Assembly (NCBI GenBank): GCA_021442155.1
Contig: CM038222.1
Coordinates: forward strand, 57,670,266 to 57,734,265
Direction of reading: 5' to 3'
From: Cymbidium sinense
Taxonomy: Eukaryota; Streptophyta; Magnoliopsida; Asparagales; Orchidaceae
Length of the DNA stretch: 64,000 nucleotides
Shown here: piece after piece, positions 34,613-47,470 of the stretch
How positions within the stretch are numbered: the stretch's first letter is position 1
Layout: each line of letters opens with the position of its first letter
Program-made: the position numbers and the translations under genes
Notes under the pieces: generated by a model
Database searches by the model: none
Seen by the model: the letters and a program-made list of their open reading frames with translations, nothing else
Told to the model about the DNA's origin: nothing

Positions 34613-37600
34613 CGATTGGTTCGTATTTGAAGATCAAAATGGGATTGATCAAAATAGAGAGTTATTATCAAAATTAAAATGGCAATAAATAGGAGATGCT
34701 CACCATGCTAGAAAACCTAGCGAGCATCTCAAACTATCATAAAATTGGGCTTTACATTTTAGAAATTGATTTAGTTTATTCGAGTTGTATTTTTTATTAG
34801 AATTTTAGGACTTAAGATTCCTTAACACGAGATTAAAAAAATGCCTAAGAGATGAGGAATTATACTTATGGCCCATAAAGGGGAAAAGCAACCTCAAAAT
34901 CTAGGGAGGTGAGGTAAAGCATAACCTAAATCTAAGGTGAAAAGTGGGTAATTGGTTTATCTCCATAAGAGAGGACAAACCACTATGTTTACCGCTGGGG
35001 TGGCCACCTAACTTCTCCTATTTTAAATACATGTAGGAAAGTCTTTATGCTTATGCAAGATAGCTAAGTTATTATTTAGAAAGAGACTAAGCCCTTAAAC
35101 TCACTCCCTAAAGAGACTAGATCATGTAAAGGGACATGCTTCAAATGACCTAAATCTAATGCATTTCAAATTTTATTTTATTTTAATTTTTGGACAATTA
35201 TTTTTGACTCATGCTAATAGGATTTTTATGACTAATGCATGAGAAATCAGATTATTGGCCAAAATCAACGAGAAGTTTAAGAGGTGAGTTTCCACCACGA
35301 CCCTTAAAGGTCAAGTCAAGTTCCCTAGTAAAGGTGGAATCCCTCTAATCAAGAGTGAAATAAGATGCATTTGTGCATGATATTATAAAGAAAAGCTCAT
35401 CCAGCTAAGGGGTTGTTAAATCTTTTAGCATGATTTTAATCTTAAGCTTTAGGTGAGGTTATGAGTTATTTAATTTTATTTCAAGTTGTTAAGTTGGATA
35501 AAAGATTAATTTTTTTTCTAAGAGCCTAATCCACATCCAGGTCATACATAAAACAAGGAAGAAACTAAGAAAAGCATGCCACTTAATGTAAATGCTAAAC
35601 AAATCATCAAATAATTTATAAAGCTAATTGCATAAAGAATAAGTGGTCGTTTGTAGTCGGGCACCACTGCACAAACTAAAAATATCAAATGTGGGTAGCT
35701 GAGCTCTACCCTTATACAACTCAAATTATAAATGAATCAAATTACAATTTAAGCAAATGAATTCATTGTTATGGGGGTCTTCAAGGTTTATTCTTCTTTC
35801 TTCTTTCTTTCTTCTTCTTTTGGTTCCTCCTTTAGAAGGTTGGATGGTGGATACTCCAAAGCTTCACATGGTGCATAAGATAGGATCTTATGACTAATGT
35901 TCATCCTAATCCCCAAAACAAATCATTCCAAAATCCTACTTATACAAATTTTTACATGAAAAGGAAAAGTAGAGATCTAACTAACACTTGCAAAACAAAA
36001 GTTAGTTAAATCATACCATACAAATCCCAAGCATGTATATTGGACTTATCACCCCACACATGGGTGACTAAGTCCACCTAGCCTATGGATTATGCTAAGG
36101 GGTATAAGCACCTGCAAGCAAGAAACATTTATATTTTTATTTATGATAGTGCCCCTTAAGCACAATCTCCTGCAGAAAAGAATAGTTAGACTAAGCACGT
36201 CCTATCATTTATTCTATGAGCGTACATCCTAACATCCAGTCTAAGATATTAATCGAAAAAATAAAACATAACATCAAACCATGCATCGACCTGACCTAAA
36301 GCTAGAAGTGGTGACTTAGGCTAATGTGCGTGCTTTGAAGGTTTGTGTGGTATGCTTAGTTTAGGACTTTAGGTTCAAGTTTTCTAAGTGTGAAGAACTT
36401 GTTCAACTTAGAGAAGGGTTTCATTTAAGTTGTTTAAGTGCTTTGGGTTATTTTTATTTCATGTTTTAATTTTGTTTGAGTGAAACTTAAAATTAATTAC
36501 TAAGTTATGAAAAGAGGGAAAGAGAAGAGGACTTTTCTTTCCTTCCCTAATCCGTAAGTAATTTCGAAGGTAAGTTCACATTATAATTTCATTAGGTGAA
36601 TGTTTTGATTAAAAATTTTAATTATCCTAAGTTTAGATAAACTCTAAATAAACCTATTCAAAAAGAAATGTATTTTAAGATTAAATAAAATTAATCAAAA
36701 TTCACATAACACACATTACTTTTAACTCTTTCCCAACATATATAACATGCATATGGATGGACCCTAAACATATCTATATATATAAATGAGAGTAGTTAAC
36801 ACACTTTATGATGCATGCTAAGTAATCCATTTAAGAAAATTTAGAAGTTAAACATGCATGATTTTCTTAAGTAGAAAAGGTTTTCCTTATCCAAAATTTC
36901 ACATACATGCATGAAAGTAAGAAAGGCATAAGAGAGTACAGCGCCATTATTAACCAGGGGTGTAAAGTACAAGACCTACTTAGGGCTACTTAAAGCCTCA
37001 CAATCTTAGGGTTGTCTAGACAATATACCACTTTCCTTAAATATAAACATGCATGTAAAAGAAATGAAATGGAAAGCGAAGATGCAAAAGTTGTTTGATA
37101 GTTTCATTTTTGTTTATGCAATTTATTCATGCAAGTGTAGATGATCCTTCTTAGATGATAGCATAGGGATGAATTGGGTATAGAATTAAGTAAGTGTTGG
37201 GTTCTTTTCAAATGAACCCTACATCTTACCAACTTCTATTCAAAACTATGGTAAAATAAGAAAGGAAGGAAAGGCCACACTAAACATTACTTTATAATAC
37301 ATCACATGCAAGCTTATAATTAAAGTATAAGAATAGCACACTTTTAGATTTGATGTTTCATTTATAAGTTTTAAAAATATTTTGGATTTAGCAATGATAA
37401 TAGCCACTCATATTTTACTTTAGCCAACACATGCACATTTAACATAAAGTAAATGATTTCATTTTAAAATTTTGAAACATGAAATTATGAATGCATGAAT
37501 CACATGACATACAACTTAACATGTTGGGAAATATTTAAAGTAATGAAAGCATATAAACAAACTCACTTTACTTAAATCCTAAAGAGATTCTTAAGGAATA

Positions 37601-40600
37601 AGAAAATTTAGAATAAATCAAAATAAATTTCAAAATAATTTTTGTTTAGTTTGAATTTTGATTAAATTTTGAAAATGTGAGATGAGTTTGCTATTCCTAA
37701 CCCATTCTCACATTTGTTTTATATTTTTGTTTAATTTTTAGAGAATTAAATCCATTTTAAGTGTTGATTAGGTTAGAGTATGAATTAAGTGGCTTAATTT
37801 AACCCTACACCACCTTAGAAAAATTAACTAAGTAATTATGAGCCAATGAGATGACATAAAACCCATAAGGAATTTAAATTTATAATGCACCTAATAATGA
37901 AAAGGCCTAATGCAATTTGGCTCACAATTAAAAGTTAATTAAGCTAAGGGGTTTAGCTTAAGTACTTTTAAAACACCCATTCACACTTATGAAAGGGGTT
38001 TTAATTTCCTTAATTGAACTTAGGTTATTAAACACCCAAGCATTTATCCAAGATAGATTAATTAAGTTCTGAAACTTTTTAGGATTTTTTAAAATTGTTT
38101 AAAGGGATAATTAATGAGTTAACCCTTAATTAAGAGAGGATTAAGGAGAGAAAAGGGGGTTTAGGGAATAGCTTAGGGTAAATGCCCCAAAATTATTCTA
38201 TAAAACCCTACTCACTGGATCTGACCTTAATTAAACTTAATCATAGGGAAAATCTACTAATTACACCTTAATTACCCTTAATTACATGAAAGAGGTAATT
38301 AGGGAATGAAATAATAATTTCCCCAATTAAGCCCTCAATAAATCTCAAGAAAATTAAGGGAGGTAGAGGTCAACCCTTAAAATAAACTTTAGAAATTTGA
38401 GATTAATTGATTACTTAATTACGGAGTAATTAGAAAATTAAGATTTCCAAAGAAACCCAAATTCAAAGAAAAGGGGAACTCAAAATCCATTTAAAATATT
38501 TTTAAAATATCCTAGATAAAATTATCTTTCCATAGCACTTTTCCTTATATTTTTTTATTTTTCTATCAAGAGTTATGAATTTCTGAAGTTCTAGGGATTA
38601 ATTAGGAATTAATTAGGTAAATAACTAATCCTTGATTAATCACAACCCACAACACGCTGATGGCTGGTCGTGAGCTTTACACACGCATCCTGAGACCACT
38701 TAAATGTCAAACAAGAAGGCGGCGACGCGCTATATATCTGGTCCGATCAAAGATCTGAGAATTCCCTTGGTTTATAAAGGATAACGGGTTTCTAAAATGT
38801 GGAATAATCAGTCCATCCAAAATGCGGATGGACGTGAGATTCATCCGCTAAAGCTCAAGAAGAATGAGATGTCCATGATCAAGCTTGATTGAGCTCGAAT
38901 TAGGCTAAAAATTAGCCCACACCTTCATCATACAATAACCAATACATCCATGGCTAATATCCTATGAAATTAAAGTTCACTTCACAAAGGACTAACACCT
39001 ATGAGAATTGAGCTCGAAAAATCACTAACCTCGCCAGAGGTGATCACCAGTGCTTGATTCCCTTGGAGGAGCTTTGTCTGGTTGAGATGAAGTTTTGCTG
39101 AAGTTTTGAGCACTTGAGGTTGAGTGGATCTTCCTATGGACCAACACCACTAGCTCCCTCTTGTGGCTTTGATCTAATTGAGGCTCTCCTTACTGTGGGA
39201 ACTCAAATGGATGCTTGGGCAAGTTCAAATTAGTCCTTAGAAGGAGTGTGTAGAAGGAATTTAGATAGGATCAAGTGTAGAGGAAGTTGGCTAAGCACTC
39301 CACCTCCCTTATTTTTGCATAGTGTAAAACCAAGAAGGAAGAATTCTAAATCCCTCTCATGACCTTGGGAAAGCTCTATGATGATTGCTAAGGGTTCTTA
39401 GGCCTCAATCAAGTGTGAGTCAAGTGTAATTTCATTGAATTAGGGGGAGTATATCTCCCCCTATGGAAATTAGATGGTTGAGCATAAGCTTGTCATTTTG
39501 ATCCAATTGACCAGATTATGGAGATTTTTTAGGCTATGTTTGAGTGTGTACATGGTCGATTTGATCCCTTGAGTGGATTGCCAACTTCTCATGTGCTAAA
39601 ATTGAACTTAGGGGGGAGTTTGAAAATTGAATTTCAAGCCATGTTGTCGAGTTTGGTCCATGGCTTAAATGGGCTAACCCAAACCCATTGGGTTGGGTGC
39701 ACCGCTCATTATTAAGTACCCTTGAGTTTTTAGGAAAGCCTCAAGTAATTGTGAAGAGGGTATGACCAAAATACCCATGGGCTAGGCCAAAATTTGATCT
39801 ATGGCCTAGGGGTAAAATGGTCATTTTGCTATTTTTTTCACTTTGGGTATGTTTGGTATGTTGAGAAAATAGGTTTGGCCAAGTTCCATTGGATTTGGAA
39901 TCCATTTGATAGGGTTTGGCTCATGTTAACCCATTTAAGTCAAAATAGGTCAACTAGGGTCAAGTTGACCAATAGGTCTAGGTCAAACCAAGGGTTGGGT
40001 CAAGTCCATATGACCATTTGAAATTTTTTGGTGGCTTTGGTTTGATTCAATTTGGATTAGATTTAGTTTTGGCTCATATGACTCATTTAGGTCAAATGGG
40101 TCAAGTTGACCTATTTGACCCATTTGACTTATTTGAGGTAGGTCAAGGGTAGGTTTAGGTTTGGTTAGTCATATGGAGTGGATTGGTATCTTTGTTTCCA
40201 ATCAATTTGGTTTAAGTTCAAATTTGTCTCAACATGACCCCTTTAGGTCATATTGGGTCTAAGGTCAATTGGGTTATTGGGTCTAGTTGGCCAATTGAGG
40301 CTGTGGTCAAGTTTCACAAGTGATTTGGGATGAACTTGACCCATTGGTTTCAATCAATTTGGCTTAGATCAAGTTTTGACACATTTTGGCCCTTTAGGTC
40401 AAAATGGGTCAACTTGGGTCAAGTGGGCCAATTGGGCTAGGTTAGGCTCAAATGTTGGCTTGGTCAAGTTCAAACATAGTCATGAGTGAACTTAGATCAG
40501 TGGTTTCAATCAATTTTGCCTATGGTGGAATTTGGCCATGTAAGGTTTCATTTAAAGTGTTGACTTGGTCAACCCTTAGGTTTGACTTGTTTGACCAATT

Positions 40601-42104
40601 TGATTGATTGATCATCCCATGATGATTGTTGATCATGATGGAGAAATATGAGTTTGGTTCAATCCAATCTGGTTAGGATCAAAAGTTGGCTCATAAGGGT
40701 ACTTTAGGTCACTTTGGGCCAAGTGATCTTAAGTGGGTCAAATGGCTTAGTCAAAGCTTGATTTGAAGTTGATTGATCTTATATATAGACTTATGATTGA
40801 AATATAAATCCATTTACAAGAGATTTGAAGTCAAATGGATTTTGATCCATTTGAAAATTTTATATTCAAAGGAAGAATATGAAGGGGTCTTGGGTATGAT
40901 TTTTGATTTGGGTTTGATTGTTTGATTGAAGTTTGAGTTTATATATGGACTCATGATTGTAGGTTTGATTGAACCATGAGAGAAAATCAAGGGTTTGGCA
41001 TGATTTGAAAGTGTTTTAGCTAAGTTCAAGATTTTGGTTTGAAAGGCTTAGATTTGATTTTGAATTGATTTGAGTTTGATTTTTAGAATAGGTTTTGATT
41101 GTTTGAATTTATATTTCATTTATATATGAGAAAATAAATGAAGATATAAATTGATCATGAGAAAATTTCAAGAGTTTGAAAGAGTTTAATCATGATTTGG
41201 GATAAATTTTAAAGGGAATTTAAAGGATTTAAGGGAATTTTAAATTGAAATTTAACTTTTGAATTAGATTTGATTAATGTATATTTATATTTCATTTATA
41301 TATAAGAACATAAATAAGAATATAAATTGATTTTGAGAAAATCCCATGAGTTTGAGATAGTATGATCAAAGTTTAGGTTAAATCCATTAATGGAAAATTA
41401 AGGGATTTAAGGGAATTTCAAGGATTTTAAATTTGGAATTTGATTTGATTGATTTATATTTATACTTCATTTATATATGAGAATATAAATAATTTTTGAG
41501 AAAATCCTAAGGGTTTGAAGTGATTTGATCAAGATTTAAAGTTGATTTTGGTTAAGTCCTTTAATGAGAAATTAAAGGGACTTAAGAAAATTTCATGAAT
41601 TGATTTGGAGTTTTGATCTTAATTTGATGGATTTGAATTTATATTTCATTTATAAATGTGAGTATAAATGAGAATATAAATTGATCATGAGAAAATCTCA
41701 AAGGTTTGGATAGGTTTGAATCACAATTTTGGTTAAGTCCTTAAGGGAAGCTTAAGGACTTAGAAATTTTTGATGGATTTTGATCATGGGTTTCAATCAT
41801 GGAATTCAATCATGGAATTTGAATCATGGAATTGAATTGAGTTTGGAGAAAATCAAATAGAATTGATTTGGAGTTTGACTTGAAAGAAGGAAAGTGAGGA
41901 ATGGTTTAAGCAAAGGGTAGAAAATTTTCCTAACACCCTAAGGCATGACCTATTCCTATGGCTAACTCTTCTAAGTCTTCTAGGGCTAGGTTGAGTGTCC
42001 ACCTAATCACTAGATGTGTCTTAAGACTAAGGAACTCTTAAAGTCTAAGAGAAGTCCTAAGCCTAAGATGGAGGGGTTGAGAGCTCATTCTAAAAATGAG
42101 GTCA
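34613..42104 (-). repeat. LTR of a second giant element, inverted (~7.5 kb)
   Basis: Read on the minus strand it starts TGACCTCATTTTTAG at 42,104 and follows the 5' LTR section by section: GGTCAA-dense segment 39,880-40,790, GC-rich island about 38,650-38,880, AT-rich G-skewed tract 36,480-38,500, landmark blocks 36,300-34,900 and stem-loop 1. About 450 bp of its distal end is missing at the junction with the stub. It is clearly more diverged from the other LTRs than they are from each other, so it is a different copy. Confidence 0.85.
34693..34730 (-). other. LTR stem-loop 1, inverted LTR copy
   Basis: Arms GAGATGCTC and GAGCATCTC pair over nine positions, with an inner GCTAG/CTAGC stem. 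The arm sequence differs from the other LTRs but pairing is kept. Confidence 0.7.
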
Positions 42105-44940
42105 ACAAAGGGTGTCCAATAGGTGTGGTGTGATGACGGAACACGACGCATTGGTGTTGACAAAATGATCAACAACAGAGATCACAAGCACTAATAAAAA
42201 TAATCTATCCTTAACCCAAGGAAAAGAAAGAATCTAGAGCTTAATACAATGTGGCTCTACTTATGTCCAAGACATAAGAGAGAGGGAAAAAATCCACTAA
42301 GGGATAGAATATGAAGCTTCCACTACGGAAGCAGGTTCAAGTCATCCACAAGGGGATGATAGGTTTGATTTGATTTAAATTTCACTAAGGAGAGATCTCC
42401 ACTAGGGGAGAAGGTTGAATTTGTTTCAAATTTTATTCAGTTTGAATTTTTTAGAATGAACCCTATTGGTTTGTAATGGGTTGTACTAAGTAGGAGCCAT
42501 GGAGGCTAAGACCTAACTCAGATTTACCAATCCAAAGGGGTAGTCTACTAAGCATAGTAGGACTAGCTAACCAAAGGGATGCCTTCATATGTGTATACTA
42601 GAAGAAAGCAGTAGACTTACATCCTCCAAAGTAGAGACTGGGTAATCTATCAAGGCAACATTGAACCCAACCTAGGGCTGACTATTAAGTGAATGTCATT
42701 GGGGGACTTAGATCAACTAAAAGATAGTCAAGATTGATTTCATTTTTTAGGTTTGTTTATTTTGATTATGATGGATCCCAGGTATGATGAATCAGATAGT
42801 AGGGGCCAAGGAAGCCTGGACTTAACTCAGATTTACCAATTCAAAGGGTAAGTCTACCAACCATAAGGTAGAAATATCCAACCAAAGGAAAAATGCCTTT
42901 TGGTACACAATGGTCAAGTCTTAAGAAGAAAGCACGGGGACTCACATCTTATAGAAATAAGGAACTACTAGGGTGATTAGTTGCTTTGGGCAACAAATCA
43001 GACTCGACCTAGGGCTAACTATTGAGTGAATACCACTAGGGACTTAAATTAGCTCAAGAATAGTCAAGATTAATTCCATTTTTAATTTTTTTTTGATGAA
43101 TTCTATTAGTTTGCGATGGATCACACTGAGAAGGAGCTTATAGAAGCCTAGACCTATCTCAAATTTACTGAACCAAAGGGAGTAGCTTCACCGATGGGAG
43201 AACTATCCAACCAAAGGAGTGCCTTTTGATTTGCAATGATCAATTGAAGGGAAGAAAGCTCAGGGACTCACATCTTCCACTATAAAAGACCACTAGGGTG
43301 ATCAGTTACTTTGGGCAACAAATCGAACCTAACCTAGGGCTGTCCATTGGTTTGCGACAATCATGCTAGAAAGAATGCGTCATAGTCTTACACCTTTCAA
43401 AGAAGAATGACTATCGGGGTAACTAGCTTGTGGCAAAATAGATTTAACCCGACCTGAGGGTGACTACGGAGTGAGTACCAACCCAGGGATTTATCTCAAC
43501 TCAGGTAGTCAGGTAATTCCTATAGGGAGTTTTGCTAACACTGCCCTAAAGATAGGATGTCTGCTTGGGAGAAGGGGACCTTTGGGTGCTTAAATCCTAA
43601 TATGCAAGTGAATTAATTTTATTTATTTATTTTAGTTTGTTGGTTTTATCATGGACCCTATTAGTTTATGAGGGATCAAACTAAGAAGGAGCTTATATCA
43701 GCCTAGACCTATCTCAGATTTATTAAACCAAGGGAGAATCTGCATATCCGCTGAACAAATTCTCCAACCATAGGGGTGGCTACTAGGAAAGGGAAACTGT
43801 CTAATCCAAAAGTAACCCAAGTAGTGTCTAAATGGGGTCGCAAAGGACTTGATCCAAATAAAGTGCCCATAGAGGATGGGGTTGGTAAAGGCTTAATCCA
43901 ACACCCTGGAGAAAATGACATGGCTAGTCATAAATTGAATAGGTATTCGATGTCCAACTCAAGGAGAAAGCACGGGGACTCATATCTGCCAAGAGTGGTA
44001 TATTCACTGGGTGAGTCATTGTTAGCATAGCAAACCTCAACCAAGGTGTGCCCATGTTCACAACCTAGAAGAAAGCTCGGGACTCACATCCTCCTATAGC
44101 AGAACTAACTGTTGGGATAGTCTATCTTCTGCTCGACAGGTGTTATCCGACCTAGATCGACTACTGAGTGAATGTCACTAGGGGACTTAGATCAAATCAA
44201 AAGTAGTCAGGAGGCAAGGAGCCTTTGGGGGACTTACCTTAAACCTCAAATAGACTCAACCTAGTTAGAACATGATGGCTAGTTCAAGAAGAAAGTACGG
44301 GGACTCACATCTTCTTAAGCAAAGTCAATATGAGGTAGCTTACTGGTTGGGCAGTGAAGCATACCATAATAACAAGGCGCTCATTGGTTTGTAATGATCA
44401 AATCAGAAAGAAAGCACGGGGACACACATCCTCCAATAAATGTCCATTGGGTGACATATTAGCGAGGTAACATGTAGACTCGACCTAGAGTAGCTAATGA
44501 ATGAGTGTCATAGGGGGCTTGCTCCCACATCAAAATAGCTTGAGACAAAAGATTTGTGTTTATTGTTGTGCATGTGCTAAAAGGAATAGGTCACCTCTGG
44601 GGGACTCTTATACCTACCTTAAAATACGTCAGTGAATTATGAAAATGATTCCACAGATGGCAACAAGGATTCCCACTAAGAAAGGATGCCACTCAGATTC
44701 TCTCACACCTAACTTAGTTATGCTAATCAAAATAGGATGCCTCTCAGGTTCTCTTACACCTATTTTAAAAGCATCGATAGATTGTGTTTGTGTTGTGAAA
44801 GAGGAATAGGATGCCACTGGGGGACTCTTACACCTAACCTAAACACGTCACGGTGGATTCGTAAGACAAGCAAACAACACTTCGAAAGAAGAGGATATTT
44901 GATGAATGGAATTAGATTTTATTCTTTTTATTAATGATTA
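42105..44940 (-). repeat. 3' spacer of the inverted element
   Basis: Inverse counterpart of 30,906-34,478. It carries the short 'aagagaaccyragyggcatcc' units near 44,590-44,830 and the longer units with 'gggactcacatcctcc' (reverse complement of the 'gtgagtcccc' block). It is shorter than the spacer of the first element, implying fewer long units. Confidence 0.75.
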
Positions 44941-44949
44941 TTTTCAAAC

Positions 44950-46150
44950 AAGTTTTATTTTATGGGTAATATTTCTTTAGATAGAGCCCATTAATTGGAA
45001 GCATCGGGTATTCCCCTTTATAATCAATAAGCTGATAAGATCCTCCTTGGTAAGCCTTCTCTATGACATAGGGGCCTTCCCAAGTGAGTTCAAACTTGCC
45101 TCTCATCTTTCGATGGGCAATAATTAGTCTCCTTAGGACTAACACAAGTTCTCCTACTCAAAAAGACCTAGGGAGAACCAGCTTGTTGTGAGCTTGAATC
45201 ATTTTGGCCATGTACAACTCGAGGTTTTGGCATGTCCGTAGGCGACTTTCCTCCAAACCTTCGAGCTCTTCTAATCACAACTTTGCATTCTACTCTGTAG
45301 TGATCTTGTTACCCAATGCTATCCTTAGTGAAGGGAGTTGAACTTCTAAGGGAATAACGGCTTCAGACCCATATACTAAGGAAAATAGGGTAGACTGAGT
45401 TGGAGTTCGGTATGTGGTGCGGTAGGCCCATAAGGCTTCAACTAACAGCTTATTCCACTGTTATTTATTGTCATCAAGAGTCTTCTTCAGTATCTGGATG
45501 AGAGTTTTGTTGAATGCTTCTGCTAAACCATTAGCTCTGGGTAGTAGATGGTGAAGTATCGCCAATTTATATTGTGTCTTCTAGAAAAGTTGTTGATCTT
45601 CGTGCTTTTGAATGTAGTATCATTATCAAATTTAATTCATCGAGGCACCCCGAACCTATATACGATATGGTTCTTGAAGAACTGAAGCACATGGTGAGTT
45701 GTGACCTCTCTGAGTGGGATGGCTTCTGTCCACTTGGAAAAGTAGTCGGTAGCAGCTAAGACGAATTGATTCCCCTTAGAAGAAGGAGGACTGATCGGAC
45801 CTACAATGTCGGTACCCCAACACTCAAATGGCTATGAAGCCAAAGTAGGGTCTAGAATGTTGGATGATTGGTGGAGGACCACACCCTACACCTGACACTG
45901 ATGGCATCTCCAAGCTATGCCCATGCAATCTATAATCATAGAAAGCTAGTAGTATCCAAGTCTTTTGATCTTTATCTTCATCTTCAAACCAAATTGATGA
46001 GCTCCACATAGACCTGAGTGTGCCTTAGTTACAATGCCATGGGCTTCATGTTTATCTAAATAATGTAACCAAATTCGGTCAAAGGACTGGCGGTACAGGG
46101 TGCCATCAATAAGAGCATAGGAAAGTGCTCTCTATTTCACTTGATGGGCT
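44950..46150 (-). pseudogene. integrase pseudogene of the inverted element
   Basis: Minus-strand translation gives the zinc region with CHQCQV (both cysteines kept), VGPISPPSSKGNQFVLAATD, FKNHIVYRFGVPR, then a stop, then FDNDTTFKSTKINNF with the second catalytic Asp intact (45,625). After 45,540 the frame breaks repeatedly. The final 61 codons (45,145-44,960) are open and end LPINGLYLKKYYP. Two stops, at 45,946 (TAG) and 45,637 (TGA), sit at exactly the same codons as in the first element. Inactive. Confidence 0.85.
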
Positions 46151-46289
46151 TGAGATTTTTCTTGAGGTTGTTTGCCGGTGTTCAAATAATCTATGAACGG
46201 TTGCCTCCAATCTAGCTCTTTGTCCATTTTGGCAATGACAATCTTCCTTTCAAGAGAAAGTCTCTCGATGAGTTCCAAATCAATAAGGG

Positions 46290-46754
46290 ATAGGACCTAT
46301 CTATTTTGGACCCTTATTGAAACAGACTCATTTTCTGGACATGACAACTCTTTGGCAAGTTTAGCCAAGGCATTTACTACTGCGTTCTCTGCTCGAGGAA
46401 CCTTGTAGATGGTGACTTTGGGAATCTGGGCCAACAGCTTCATGGTATACTCATAGTAATGATGAAGCTTGGGCTTGAGGACCTAGTAGGACCTGACAAT
46501 CTGGTTGATCACCAACTGAGAATCCCCAAAGATGTTGAAGCTCTTGACACTGATAGTGATGGCTAACTCTAAACCGGCAATCAAAGCCTTATACTCAACT
46601 TCCTTATTGGTGCAAGGGTTAGAAAGATAGTATGAGAATCTCATTACATCATGGTTCAGAGTTAGAAGAACTATTTCTACCTCTGCCTTTCCTGGGAGAA
46701 TAGATCGTGGTGCTTCACTTTTAAGAAACTAAGCAGCACCATCAAAATACATCC
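46290..46754 (-). pseudogene. archaeal-type RNase H of the inverted element (truncated)
   Basis: Read on the minus strand it starts MYFDGAA at 46,752, meets a stop, and continues through PCTNKEVEYKALIAGLELAI, FNIFGDSQLVINQI and VPRAENAVVNALAKLAKEL. It is homologous to 29,101-29,560. The element is cut exactly here: upstream RT, RNase H, gag and the other LTR are absent. Confidence 0.85.
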
Positions 46755-46757
46755 CCC
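46752..46757. other. deletion junction with short microhomology
   Basis: The inverted pol sequence runs into the resumed LTR within 'catcccccaaagc'. Both parents have C runs here (pol side 'acatttccc', LTR side 'ctcccaaagc'). This fits end joining after loss of the rest of the inverted element and about 2 kb of LTR. Confidence 0.6.
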
Positions 46758-47179
46758 AAAGCAACCAGCAACCACTTCCCCACTTCTCTAGAGCTAAAAA
46801 CACCAAAACGAGGTGGATTCTGGCGAAGAAGCTGTGATAATTGAAGAATATATCATTTTGAAGTGAAGGCGAAAGTCTAGGCTCATTTTAAGGCTTCTTC
46901 CTTCACTCAAGAGCATGCTTGAATCATCATCGCTGCCGAAAATCATCCCCGGCGAGGTAATTTCATAAAACTTTAGCTGACTTTAAGGAGCTTTGTTTGT
47001 GGTAATGTATGTGCAATTTTAGGAAATTTCCTTAGATTACCCTAGCATTTTTCATTTTATATCATCTCCATGCAAACTGGAAAGTTTTACAGTGAAGATC
47101 ACTGCAAAATCGAGCCCAATCAGCCAAAATTTGGTTCAAAATCGTAAAAATAGCCAGAAATTACTGTTCTGTCTGCCAG

Positions 47180-47470
47180 ATTCCCAGCCAGTCATCTGAT
47201 CCCACCGTTTGGGGATCGGGATCGCGGATCGCATGCCTGATCCACGATTGTGCGTTTGAATCCAGTCGTGCGAGATCAGATCGATCCACCGATTCAGGCG
47301 CGATCCGATCAACACGTGCCTATCTCTCTCCCGCTGGTTCGGCTAACGTGGCACCGCGCGGGCCAATTATGTGGCGCCACATGCCACGCGTAACAGTGAT
47401 GCCCAATTGTGTGGTGCCACGTTGCACCTCGTTGCCTCGTCAGCGCCGCGGGCAACACTGACTGCGTTAA
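47180..47470 (+). other. GC-rich island in the 3' LTR
   Basis: Counterpart of 15,000-15,370. It contains a CACGTG word near 47,313 and the perfect palindrome ATGTGGCGCCACAT near 47,368, with dense GATC words in its left half. Confidence 0.55.
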
